64,000 nucleotides of DNA from Euleptes europaea (Eukaryota; Chordata; Lepidosauria; Squamata; Sphaerodactylidae): positions 13,908,501-13,972,500 of the forward strand of contig NC_079321.1 of assembly GCF_029931775.1 (NCBI RefSeq), written 5' to 3'. Below the pieces are notes generated by a model, which saw only the letters and a program-made list of their open reading frames with translations, was not told where the DNA came from and searched no databases. Made by a program: the position numbers and the translations under genes. Below, piece after piece: positions 1 through 12,000 of this stretch. Positions within the stretch are counted from its first letter, which is position 1, and each line of letters opens with the position of its first letter.

Positions 1-43
1 GGAGTTTTGTGGCCATATTTACTTATCCTGATATTTATTACAG

Positions 44-93
44 AGGATCACAAAACTGGAGTTGGAGCAGTCATCTGGGCAGAAGCAAATGCA
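44..93 (+). CDS. CDADC1: CDADC1 exon (start of C-terminal deaminase domain)
   Basis: The exon follows an AG at 42-43 and ends before GTAAGT at 94. The first two bases complete a Glu codon begun upstream. It reads [17 protein letters not shown], against human [17 protein letters not shown]. It ends in phase 0. Confidence 0.92.
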
Positions 94-3000
94 GTAAGTA
101 TGGGAGAATTGTTATACTTATTCCTATTACTAGATGCTGGCATTTCCATTGTCCTTCATAGTAAACAGTTTTTCTCCAATGGTCATTTATGCTTGATAAT
201 TAGCTGTGGGACTGCCCCAGGTCCTTTTGAGTTATTCATGATTTTTCCATTGTTCAGGAGTCACCCCGCAGCTGCCCTGCACTTGCCGTGCAGTTTGAGG
301 AACCCCTTTTATCATGAATTTAAATTTCCCTCGATCTCAAAGAGAAGCTAATCGAGGCAATTTGCAGGAATAGTCTCAGATTCTCACCCTTAGCTCTTGG
401 TATCTACCTGACCCCGGGCTCGTTACCCAGCTACTTCTCGCTCAGAGGGAGAAGGGCATCTTCATTATGGGTGTTTCCTTTTCCTCTTATCTCGGGAGGC
501 AGGAACCAAATATTTAAATTTTTCTGACCTCTGAGGGTAAACGCCCCCTTGTGATCAGTTCTATTTCCTGCCTTGAACGGGAGAGCAGCCTTCTAGCAGC
601 TCTCTGCTACAGAAATAATAGAGAAACCTTAACCTTACTTATTAGACCTAAAAATATTCTTATTTTAACAAACCTAAACTTAACCTAACTAATCTACTAC
701 TCAATTCTATTTACTGTCTTAATTTTCTGCCTATTCTCCTCAGAAGAGTCTTTTCCCGCCAAAAAAAAAAAAAAAAAAAAAATTGGCGGATCGGCATCAG
801 GACAGCTATATAGCGCCTGCCAATTTAGACCCTAGCCTGCTAGTGGCCTTACCACTACAATTAGATGAACCCTCGGACAGTCACTCTGGTGACCTGAGGA
901 CCAAAACTCAAAAGGGAAAGGCAAAAGCGGCAAGAACGGCGCAGGCAAGTACAAACGGCTTGGCTCGACCGCTAACAAGCGCGCCAAATGCCTGCTGCAA
1001 AACGCACGCTGCTCTGCCGCGCCTGAAAGACGCGACTGCCAGATCGCAACAGAAAGCGGCCGGGAGAAAACAGCGGCGGTAGCCGCTCCTCCCACACAGC
1101 ATGAACGGGGGAAATGAAGGAGGCTGGCGGCTCGCCTTTTTGCCTCGCCCGCCGTGCTCCGTCCTTAGGCGGCTCGCCTATTGTTATTCAAGGACGGGAA
1201 GCAGCGGGAAGCAGCCAGGAGAACACAGCGGCTATAGCCACTTCTCCCACACTGCACAAACGGGGAAAATGAAGGAGGCTGGCGGCTCGCCTTTTTGCCT
1301 CGCAATGCTCCGTCCTCAGGCGGCTCGCCTATTATTATTCAAGGACGGGAAGCATCAACGGAGACATCGACTGCCGGTAAGGTGACTTCGCCCCCCCCCT
1401 CATAGATGCAGCCTGTTTTACTCCTGTAAGTGCAGAGCTCTCCGCCCTGATTAAAAACGCCTTCTCAGATGGCTTAAGGGCAGTACAACCTCCTTATCCT
1501 GCCCCATCCATACAGGGATCGTAGGGATCACACCCTCCAGCACCACAAACAGTAATCTGATTGCTAAAAGGGCAGAATATCAGCCAAAGGCTGTGGCTCA
1601 GTGGCAGAGCGTCGGATTGGCATGCAGAGGGCCAATTCTGGTAGTAGGTGATGTGGAAGACCTCTACCTGAGATCCTGGTGAGCCAATCACCAGTCCAAG
1701 TAGTACCAAGAGAGTACGTGCTGGCCAGCCTAAGCAGCGCTGAAAGCTAATTCATGGTCACAAAATTGCCAATTGGTACCCAGACTGTCTATAGTATTTA
1801 ACGCAGAAGATTTCCTTCTGCATTGGCATAAAAACCTAGCTACTCTTGATCTCTCAGAGGACTCAGAGTGGGAGAAAAGACTCCAGATAGGTTTGTGCCA
1901 GCGCTTGATTATTTCTAACTCTGTTGAAAGCAGAGCGGGAGAAACCAATGGCACCCATACAATGCTCCACAGCCTCTAGGAACCCTTTATATTTGGTTTA
2001 TCGGTGCTTCTAAAATTCTAAAAGTGCCTTCAGTAGAATCACCTGTCACTGCCTTCACTCTTTCAACCTTGTTACATGGCCTTGCCATGATTAGGGACCC
2101 TACAGATAGGAAGGCAGAGTTAGCAGGCATAAATGCTCAGAGGCCTTGGCACTCACTATCAAGCGCTTCTATCACATCTGCCCTAGTATACAGAGCGGCA
2201 ATAATTTGGACTAGGAAGTTATATCAATTTTTTCCACAGGAAGAAAGAAACGCCTTTACAGGAGTACCCATGTTTTTTTGAGAGTGGTATTCTTTCTAAC
2301 TGATTCGAACTTCGATACCATGCCATATGCAGCTAGGACACTAGCCGCAGCATCAGATGCCAGAAGGGCATCCATGTTTGTTTTTTTTTGAGAGTGGTAT
2401 CCTTCCAGCTGATTCTACCTTAGATACCATGTCATCCATGTTTTCGAGAGTGGTATTCTTTCTAGCTGATTCCTCCTTAGATAACATGTCATATGCAGCT
2501 AGAACGCTAGCCACAGCCTCAGCTGCCAGAAAGGCTCTCTGGGTACGCCCCTGGCAAGCGGAGTATATAGATCAAAATTGGTTATTATGGGCTTCCTGTA
2601 TCAGGGAAAGACCTTGCTTGGAGACAATTTGGTCCCCATATCAGTGGAGACCAAAGACAAGTTTCTACGCAAGGAATCCAAGGGATCACTCCCTCTATGT
2701 CCTTTCGTGCATACCACATACTTCAAAGATACAGACCTGATCAACCTAGAAACCACCGGAACCAGAATCGCAGCTCCTTTAGTAAAGGAGGACGATTCAA
2801 TAAATCTCCAAAATCCTCCACCTTCCAGGGCAATAAAGGGGATAAACCCTACCGCCCAACCAAACAGTGACGCCAGCCACCAGTCAGTGGAAGGCAGGCT
2901 CAGCCTATTACACCGTCAGTGGTCACCTCCCAACCAGGCCTCTGGGTCACAAACATTATCTCACAAGGCTATCAGATAGAGTTTTTCTTACACTCCTTCA

Positions 3001-6000
3001 CATCGACTAGTAATATCTCCAACATTCCCCCCCCCCCCAAAAAAAAAATCCATAGAATTTCAGAGGCCTCTTAGACATCAAGGCGATGGAGCCAGTCTCA
3101 CCATTAGAGCATACATTGGGAGTCTATTCAGTATTCTTTACTGTTCCCAACAAAGGCGGCGGATGGAAAGCCATCCTAGACCTCAAGTTTCTGAACAGAT
3201 TATCCCATTAAAGCGCTTCAGGATGGAGACACTAAAGTCAGTCACACAGGTCCTCAGGGAAAAGCATTTTCTTACATTCTAATACACCCGGCACATTGTT
3301 GTTTCCTTCGGTTCCCGTACAAGGGACACCTCTTCCAATTCAGGGCCTTACGATTCGGGTTATCATCGCCCCTCCTCGAGTATTCACCAAAGTTCTGGAC
3401 ACACCAGTCACATCTCTGCACGAGGAGGGCGTGAGAATGCACCCTTCTCAGACAACATTCTGATTTGCGCAAGCTCAAACTAGCAGAGCATAGATCATTC
3501 AGAGAGAGTTCTGAAGAGGTTAACAGAACACGGGTCATAATCAACTTCAGAAAGACCCACTTAGTTCCATCCCAACGATTGAGAGAGATGGGGGATGGAC
3601 ATAGACACACTGACAAACTCCTTATACCTTCCAGTGGACATTTCATCTCTAGCAAAGAAAGCGATTAATTCCCGATCGCCTTCTCTAATGTCCCTGACCA
3701 AACTGAAGGGTCACATGTCTGCATGCATTCCCGCGGTTCAAGGGGCACGCTTATGATCAAGACCTCTTCAATGGTTCTTGAGGCCGTACCAAAGAGACAT
3801 ACCAAGGAAGAAGTGACAGAAATCTCATCCTGACCGATGAAGTCAGATCAAGACTAGTATGATGGTTTCAGTCTCAGAATTTGACGAAAGGAAGTTGGTA
3901 TCTCCGTCCAACACCAATTCAAATCTTCACGGACGCGTGTCTATCAGGTTGGGAAGCCACACTCAAGGGACAATGGCTCAAGCAACATGGACTATCAAGA
4001 ACAGAATCTTCACATCAGTGCCCTAGAAATCAGGACGATCCTCAGAAGCGACTACATTTTTCCTTGGGCCGAGTCCAACCTCTCATCAAAATCAGCAGAA
4101 CATATTCAGGGCACAGTCAACATACAAGCAGACTGGCTCAGCAGACAGGACATCAGCGAGGCAGAATGGTCTCTACATCCAGAGGTCTTTCAACTTATTA
4201 CTCAGAGATTCGGCACGCCACAGATTCATCTGTTTGCATCCAGCATCATCCACCAGCTGCCAAGGTACTATTCCATGTACCGTCAACAGGGGGCGGAACA
4301 AATGGACCTCTTAATGTCACCAGGGCCACATGACCTACTGTACGGGTTCCCCCCCTCCCTCCAAGGGTATTGAGAAAGGTACGACTTCAGAAAGCATCAG
4401 TCAGATTCATATCTCCATATTGGCTGCGACGACCGTGGTTCCCATCTATAATTCAGATGTCCATACAGAACCATTGGAGACTTCCCGACAGACAAGATCT
4501 CCCTCTACAAGACCCAATATGCCATCCCAATCCAGGGTGGTACAAACTGACCGCATGGGCACTGAAAGGAGATGACTTATAGCCCTAGGTTATAGCCCGG
4601 TGGCCGTCACTACCATATTGACAACAAGGAAGCCATCAGGAGGGACAGAGCTTAGGGCTAGCTACCTGCACTCTACAAAGACAACTGGCATCTATAGCTA
4701 CCATAGTACCCAAGGTATCTGGATACCGCTTAACCAAACACCATCACATAAAAGCCTTTTTAAGGGGCGTCAGTTATTTAGCTCCTCCTGCTAGACACAG
4801 GTTCACAACTAGAGCCTGCACACAGCTTTGACAGCACTCACACAACTACCATTCGAACCAATCACTGAGATAGGACAAAATGTAGCTGCAAGTTTCACAG
4901 GGAGCAGGACATAGTGCTTACATTTTCTGCACTAACCCCAAGAATCCTAAGGAGAAGGCCTGGCACTAGCTAGATCTAAGAAGGGCATTATCTTACATTT
5001 ATTACATTTATCTTACTAAAATTATTAGGAACTCTGACTCCTTATTCGTTCATATCTCACCACCTGACAAGGGCAAGCATATGTCCAAGGCATCCATTAG
5101 TAGGACCATCACCTTATACATAACACAGGCTTATAGAATAAGTAACCTACCTGCTCCTGCGGGCGTTACTGCCCACTTGGGAAGAAGTGCGGCTACTTCA
5201 GCAGCCTTCGACTGCCGTGCTTTATGGAAGAGATATGTAAGGCTGCAACTTGGTCCTCGGTGTCCACATTTGTGAGACACTACAAATTAGATCTATACTT
5301 GTCAGCAGATGCCGCCTTAGGCAGACGAGTACTGCAAAGTATACTTCAGGACGTCTAACCCTCCCAAGGGCGGGGGACAGCTCTTGTATGTCCCATAATG
5401 AAGATGCCCTTCTCCCTCTGAGCGAGAAAGAGCCTTGGCTACTTACCGTGAAGGCTTCTTCTGCTCAGAGGGACGAAGGGCATCTTGCCCGCCCAGACGT
5501 CAGTAAAATATAAATAAAACAAATAAAATAAAATTACAGGTAATCATGGTTACATCTAACTTCCAGTTGACATTCAATTCAAGTTAAACGCTGTTTGTTG
5601 GTTCATGACTTATAGTTATCCTAAAGGTTCATCGTTAATGTTTATTAGGAACTTATTTCTTGTATAGAATTATAACTAACATGTTTCTTCAGTCTATCTT
5701 AAATATATAAGGCTCGGAAAGTCTTTAACTGATCACAAGGGGGCGTTTACCCTCAGAGGTCAGAAAAATTTAAATATTTGGTTCCTGCCTCCCGAGATAA
5801 GAGGAAAAGGAAACACCCATAATGAAGATGCCCTTCGTCCCTCTGAGCAGAAGAAGCCTTCACGGTAAGTAGCCAAGGCTCTTTTTGCACTTTGACCTCC
5901 CCTTTCTTGAGACGTCTCTTTATGCAAGCTCGTCTAAATTTTCTCCCCACGGCCTGAGCAGATATGCCAGAGTCCCCTATGAGGAAAGGCTATGTTCTTG

Positions 6001-9000
6001 TGCCTCTGGACAGGTTGAAACTGTGGCCCATGTACTACTACATTGCAAGCATGGCTCACTTTTACGGGAACAGGTCATCGAACCCCTACTGACAGATTGC
6101 CCTGGTGGCACTGATAAGGAGTTAGTTCAATTTCTTTTAAGTGATATTTATCCCCATGTTACTGCAGGGGTTGCTAGCTTCCTGGGATTTATATTAAAGT
6201 TTTAACTTTTAATGTTGTAAGGAAGATCTTTGTCAAAAGTTTATAAATCTCCTTTTAACCTCATTATGTACTTTTTTATGCCAAATAAAGGTGTGATTTG
6301 ATTTTTAGTCTCAGCTTCAGGTCTTCTCTTCCACCCGTCCATAGTTGCTTGACCCTCCCTCATCCAAGCCCTCCCAGAGAAGCCATTTTTTGCCAGTGGT
6401 GTAAAGATCTCTGGAAAGGAGCTGGCTCCCCCCCCCCCCCCCACCATAGGTATCCTCTCTGGTCAGTTTCAGCAGCGTGTTAACATCTCCGGGAACGGAG
6501 ATGATCAAATAAAAGAATCCAGCTGCTGGGCTGGCGGGGGAATGTTGCTGTATGGACAGGCTGCTGGGCTGGTGAGGCAGCGGCAGCTCAGACACACACC
6601 ATGGGGCGGGAAGCTGCAGCATTTTTTGTTTTGTTTTATGGTGCTGTTTTAGCAATATAATGCTTTATTCATATTTTAGCGTTCATTCCATATATTGTAA
6701 TTGTACATTTTTAAACATTTAACTTGTCAATTGCTCTTGGAAAGGGGGACCTAACACTCTCCAGTGGAATGGCTATTCAGGGGTGGGACATTATTCCCGA
6801 GGATGGTGATGATGATAATAGGAGGAGGAGGTTTTTATATGCTGACTTTCTCTACCACTTAAGGAAGAATCAAACCGGCTTACAATAACCTTCCCCTCCC
6901 CACAACAAACACCCTGTAAGGTAGGTGGGGCTGAGAGAGTGTGACCAGCCCAAGGTCACCCAGCAGGCTTCATGTGTAGGAGTGGGGAAGCAAATCCAGA
7001 TTGACATCTCATGTGGAGGAGTGGGGAATCAAACCTGGTTCTCCAGATCAGAGTCCACCGCTCCAAACCATCACTCTTAACCACTACACCATATTATTAG
7101 TCTAAAACAGACTAATAATATGAAATCACCGAAGTACCACAAACATCCCCGAACTGGTCTTGATTCTTCTGGGATGATGAAATACATATAACCGTGTTTT
7201 GTTGGAAACACTTTACTTTTGTCACTTAAAGTTACGAAGTTTATCGGCATTTAAGGTTTAGTTTATTTTGCAGGAAAGCTGTGATGGAACAGGAGCCTTG
7301 TACTTCATAGGATGTGGTTACAACGCCTTCCCTGTTGGATCTGAATATGCTGACTTTCCACACATGGACGATAAGCAAAAAGACCGAGAGATCAGAAAGT
7401 TCCGATACATCATACATGCTGAGCAGAATGCTTTGACGTTCAGGTATAGAAATGTGCTTTGAATCACTGAAGGGAGAAAAGACTGTCTGGAAATGAAATT
7501 TTCATTTCCAGGTGTGTTGTATTAAATAATGATTTAATTGATTTATCAGGCAGATGGGGTAATTTGAATTATCTCATTTTATTAGTGCCATGAGTGGGAG
7601 AACCTTTAATACTCCGAAGTCTGTCCTGGTTGATCGAGATAAATGCATACTTTTGCACCTTGGTATGTTCCAGTACTGAATTAGCGCAGTCATGCGCACA
7701 CAGAGCCATTTCAGTAGGGTCCCACGGAGCTCTCTGCTTTCCTTGTCAAGTACAGAGCAAATTCCCTGTTGAAGCAATGCTTTGGTTAAGCCACAATGCA
7801 CATCAGCTTCCTTCTGAATAAAACTTGGTGCACTATGAAGAAGAAGAGTTGGTTTTTATATGCCAATGTTCTCTACCACTCAAGGGAGAATCAAACCGGC
7901 TTACAATTGCCTTCCCTTCCCCTCCCCACAACAGACACCCTGTGAGGTGGGTGGGGCTGAGAGAGCTGTGACTAGCCCAAGGTCACTCAGCTGGCTTCAT
8001 GTGGAGGAGTGGGGAAACCCATCCAGCTCACCGGATTGGAGTCCGCCACTTCTAACCACTACACCAGATTAGCCTCTGCCACTCATGTGAAGGAGTGGGG
8101 AATCAAACCCGGTTCTCCAGATCAGAGTCCACCGCTCCAAACCACTGCTCTTAACCACTACACCACACTGGCTACATGCTGCAAAAACCTGGGAGAAGGG
8201 GCCTCCATTGGAGCCTGTGGCAACCTCTCTGTAGGCACGTGGCTGGTTTTGTGAGGGGCTTGATGGTGACCCTTGAATTTCTGACCATGATAAATGGGAC
8301 TTGATTTCACTTTCAAAAAGTGCAGAAAAAACATCCCCCATAATTCAGTGTCCATGTATATGAAGAATTGTTGGCTCAGTCGGCATGTTTCAGAGTTTTT
8401 TTTTTTACTTACCTGTAGGTGTCAAGAAATAAAGCCAGATGAGAGGAGCATGATATTTGTGACAAAATGCCCATGTGACGAATGTGTGCCTTTAATTAAA
8501 GGTGCTGGTATCAAGCTGCTCTATGCAGGAGATGTTGATGTTGGAAGGAAGAAAGCGGATATCTCCTACATGAAATTTGCTGAATTGGAAGGCGTTAGAA
8601 AATTTACAGTGAGTTGTCTCTTTCTTTATCTTCCTCAGATTTTGTACGTAGTTCAGGGGTTTCTGAAGAGGAAGTAATTGACTGTTTCCCCCCCCCCCCC
8701 AATTTTGATTTCATAAAGAAGGAAAGGAATGCAGAAATAAAGAGGGGGAAATATTTGGCAATACAAATCATAAAGACAAAAGAAAATCTATTACAGTATC
8801 ATATATACTTTGCATGGTTATGAAATCAAGATTGCTTTCCTAGCTTATAAGTATGAATATATATTTCGTTGCCTTGTTAATTTTATCATGAACGACTGTT
8901 AACTTTTCTACCAATTAATATTATTAGTATTAAGCTTTAATGTATTGATAAAATAGTTTCCATTTCTTGTAAAACAGTTCATAGTTCTGATCACTATTTA

Positions 9001-12000
9001 CCAAATTGGTCATTCTTGCCATAGTACCATATTCAAAGAGTTTTTCTTTCCATTCTTCTATATCTGGAAGCAACACCTGCTTCCATTTCCTTGCTTAAAC
9101 AATTCTTGCAGCAGTTGTGGCATACTTAAACAGACCTTTGGATTGTGCTGGTATTTCTGGTGGGGTAATACCCAGCAGCATATTTTTTGGATCTAAAATG
9201 AATTTCAATTGGAACAATTTTTGAACTTCCTGATGGATGTTCATCCAGTTATTGTTATAACTTCGGACACGTCCACCAAACATGAAAATAAGATCCATCT
9301 GTTGCATTAAACGTCCAGCACATCGCTTGATTTGTACCACGGATTTTGTATAACTTTTGGGGGTGGATGGGTAAAATGCCATCTATAAAACATCTTATAC
9401 CAATTTTCACGTATATCCTGATTGGGTGTACATTTTAATTCTTTGGTACATAACAATTCCCATTATTGACTGTTGCTTTTCAACGCTTTGCCTTTTTGGT
9501 CAGTCTTTCAGCTTTGCTGGGCCCATCCCCCATCTCCAGATCTCACTCCTCTCTGTTCAGTTTCTTATTTATTTGTGTGCAGGTATATATGCCAGAGGCA
9601 GGGAGCAGTGTGTCTGAGCCTCAGACGTTTAACTAACAGTAGATCTCATTTTTACAAATCTGATTGCATTTTTTGCAAGAACCATCAGAAAAGATGGTAA
9701 ATATTTAGTTCCATCGGTACAGATTGTTTTATAGGTGTGCAGTGAAATACTATAAATGTCATGAGTATCAAAGGCTGACATTACTAGAAAGGCTTTATTT
9801 TGTTCATTAGGGAGTATTTTTGGTTACTACCATCATCAGACCCTTTAAACAAATCTGCTTAATAAATTTCCATATCACAGTAAATGGATTGGGTTCTAGG
9901 ATGGATTTTTCCAGGAGAGGTCCTTTTCAGTCAGCTGGGGAGGGTGGGAGGGTGTCCTTGCCAGAAACCATAAATGGTAGGAAAGATTTCCTTTTCATAA
10001 TGTCATCAGCTTATTTTAGTTGTCCATTGCATTTATTTATCTTTAAGTTCCAAGAGAAACACTATGAAGGAGCCTGGGGAGAACAGAATTCATAGAATCA
10101 TAGAGTTGGAAGGGACCACCTTGTCCAGCCCCCTGCACAATGCAGGAAATTCACAACTACCTCCCCCCCACACCCCCAGTGACCCCCTACTCCATGCCCA
10201 GAAGATGCCCAAGATGCCCTCCCTCTCATGATCTGCCTAGGGTCATAGATCAGCATTGCTGACAGATGGCCATCTAGCCTCTGCTTAAAAACCTCCAGGG
10301 AAGGAGAGTTCACCACCTCCCGAGGAAGACTGTTCTACTGAGGAACCGCTTGAACTGTTAGGAAGTTCTTCCTAAAGTTTAGATGGAAACTCTTGTGATT
10401 TAATTTCAACCTGTTGGTTCTGGTTCAACCTTCTGGAGCAACAGGAAACAACTTGGCACCATCATTTCTATGACAGCCCTTCAAGTACTTGAAGATGCTT
10501 ATCAGATCACCCCTCTGTCTTCTCCTCTCCAGGCTAAACATACCCAGCTCCTTCAACCTTTCCTCATAGGACTTGTCTCCAGACCCCTCACCATCTTTGT
10601 TGCCCTCCTCTGGACACGTTCCAGCTTGTCTACATCCTTCTTAAATTGTGGTGCCCAGAACTGAACACAATACTCTAGGTGAGGTCTAACCAGAGCAGAG
10701 TAAACCGATACCATCACTTCGCATGTTGAACTTGTAATGTGCAATCGAGTTTTTCCAGCACTCTGGAGAAGCTTGGTGGTCAGTCCTTAGAAAAACACAA
10801 AACAGACCAGTATTTTGAATAGTATTGTTATTTTCCTTTATGAGAATAACTGACAAGAAATGAAATAAAGTAAGCCTTTCCTCCCTTTTCCCCCCACAGT
10901 GGCAATTAAATCCATCCTACAGTTGTGCTCCAGAGCATGAAGAGCTCACAAACAAGGAAAGCAGGTATTATATGCTGCCTTTTTATTTAAAACAGAACGT
11001 TTGGGGGAAAGGAGAAGGTGCTTCTGGAAGTTCCCATTCCGTGTTTTAACTCCAGGGATTTGTGGAATTATAAAATTTCCTCTTCATATATTTAAGGCTC
11101 TGTATTCTCTTAACAGTAAGTAGTGTTTCCGAAGTTCTGCTGAAATCGCTATCCACTGCTTTCCCATAGCACTGCACTTTTAACTGAATGAAGAAGAGTT
11201 GGTTTTTATATGCTGACTATGGCTGTTACCGCACTAGGTATTCCCACTGATGTATTAAGAGTTTGAAACTGTTATAAAAAATACTGTTCGCACTTGGTTT
11301 GGCCCCTTTAGCTGTGAAGACGTCTTCCAACCTTTTTTTAGCTGTGGCATCCAAAAACCCTTTTAAAGCGATGTATTAAGAGTTTGAAAATGTTATAAAA
11401 AAACATCGCTGGGAATACCTAGTGCGGTAACAGCCTTTCTCTACCACTTAAGGAAAAATCAAACCGGATACAATCACATTTCCCTTTCCACAACAACCCT
11501 GTGAGGGAGTTGGAGCTGAGAGAGTGTGACATAATATCTGAGTGCATGTTATGCCATAACTGTGAAGTCCTTGTGGCTGGCTGATGCCAATCTTTGTTCA
11601 TCTTCATGGCTTCTGTGCAGTCCCACGTGGGAACCGTGCATGTGCAGGCCAGCCACAGAAATTGACTGAAAAGCTTCTGGAAAAATCGGCTCTGTAGGAG
11701 TTCTCCGCCTCCCCTCCATACGTGTCCTAACCTTAACAGCTTTTCCCACCCAAATGGACGCGTGACGGAGGGGCAGGGGAGCAGCTTCTTTTTGCCTTCT
11801 CTCCTCGAATAACCCACATACAGCACCTAGATCAAACATTGACTGGCATTGTCTCTTTACCTCACCTACGTTATTTCCTAAAGCACCTTGCATATGTACC
11901 TGATCAAATGTTTTGTACTTTGTCGAAGGCTTTCACGGTCAGAGTTCATTGGTTCTTGTAGGTTATCCGGGCTGTGTAACCGTCCTTCACAGTGTTACTC

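Larger units (their letters stand above)
435..5882 (+). mobile_element. Fossil DIRS-type tyrosine-recombinase retroelement
   Basis: About 5.45 kb in a CDADC1 intron. It is bounded by inverted terminal repeats (435-560 and 5727-5882), not direct LTRs. In order, the + strand shows a gag-like region (about 780-2980), reverse transcriptase similarity (about 3060-3700), RNase H (about 3860-4340, with a DIRS-like ADWLSR block and a FG..QIHLFAS block), tyrosine-recombinase similarity (about 4400-5350) and an internal complementary region at 5392-5486. This order, with no integrase and no LTRs, is the DIRS1 plan. It is a broken copy with several interruptions. A tRNA-Ala-like SINE sits inside at about 1575-1712, so it has been in place long enough to be hit. 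The 5' and 3' ends are defined by comparison with the internal region. Treated as a fossil. Confidence 0.88.

Noticed and set aside
783-1082. 99-codon open frame as a possible host gene
   Set aside because: It lies inside the DIRS element, in the position of its gag-like region.
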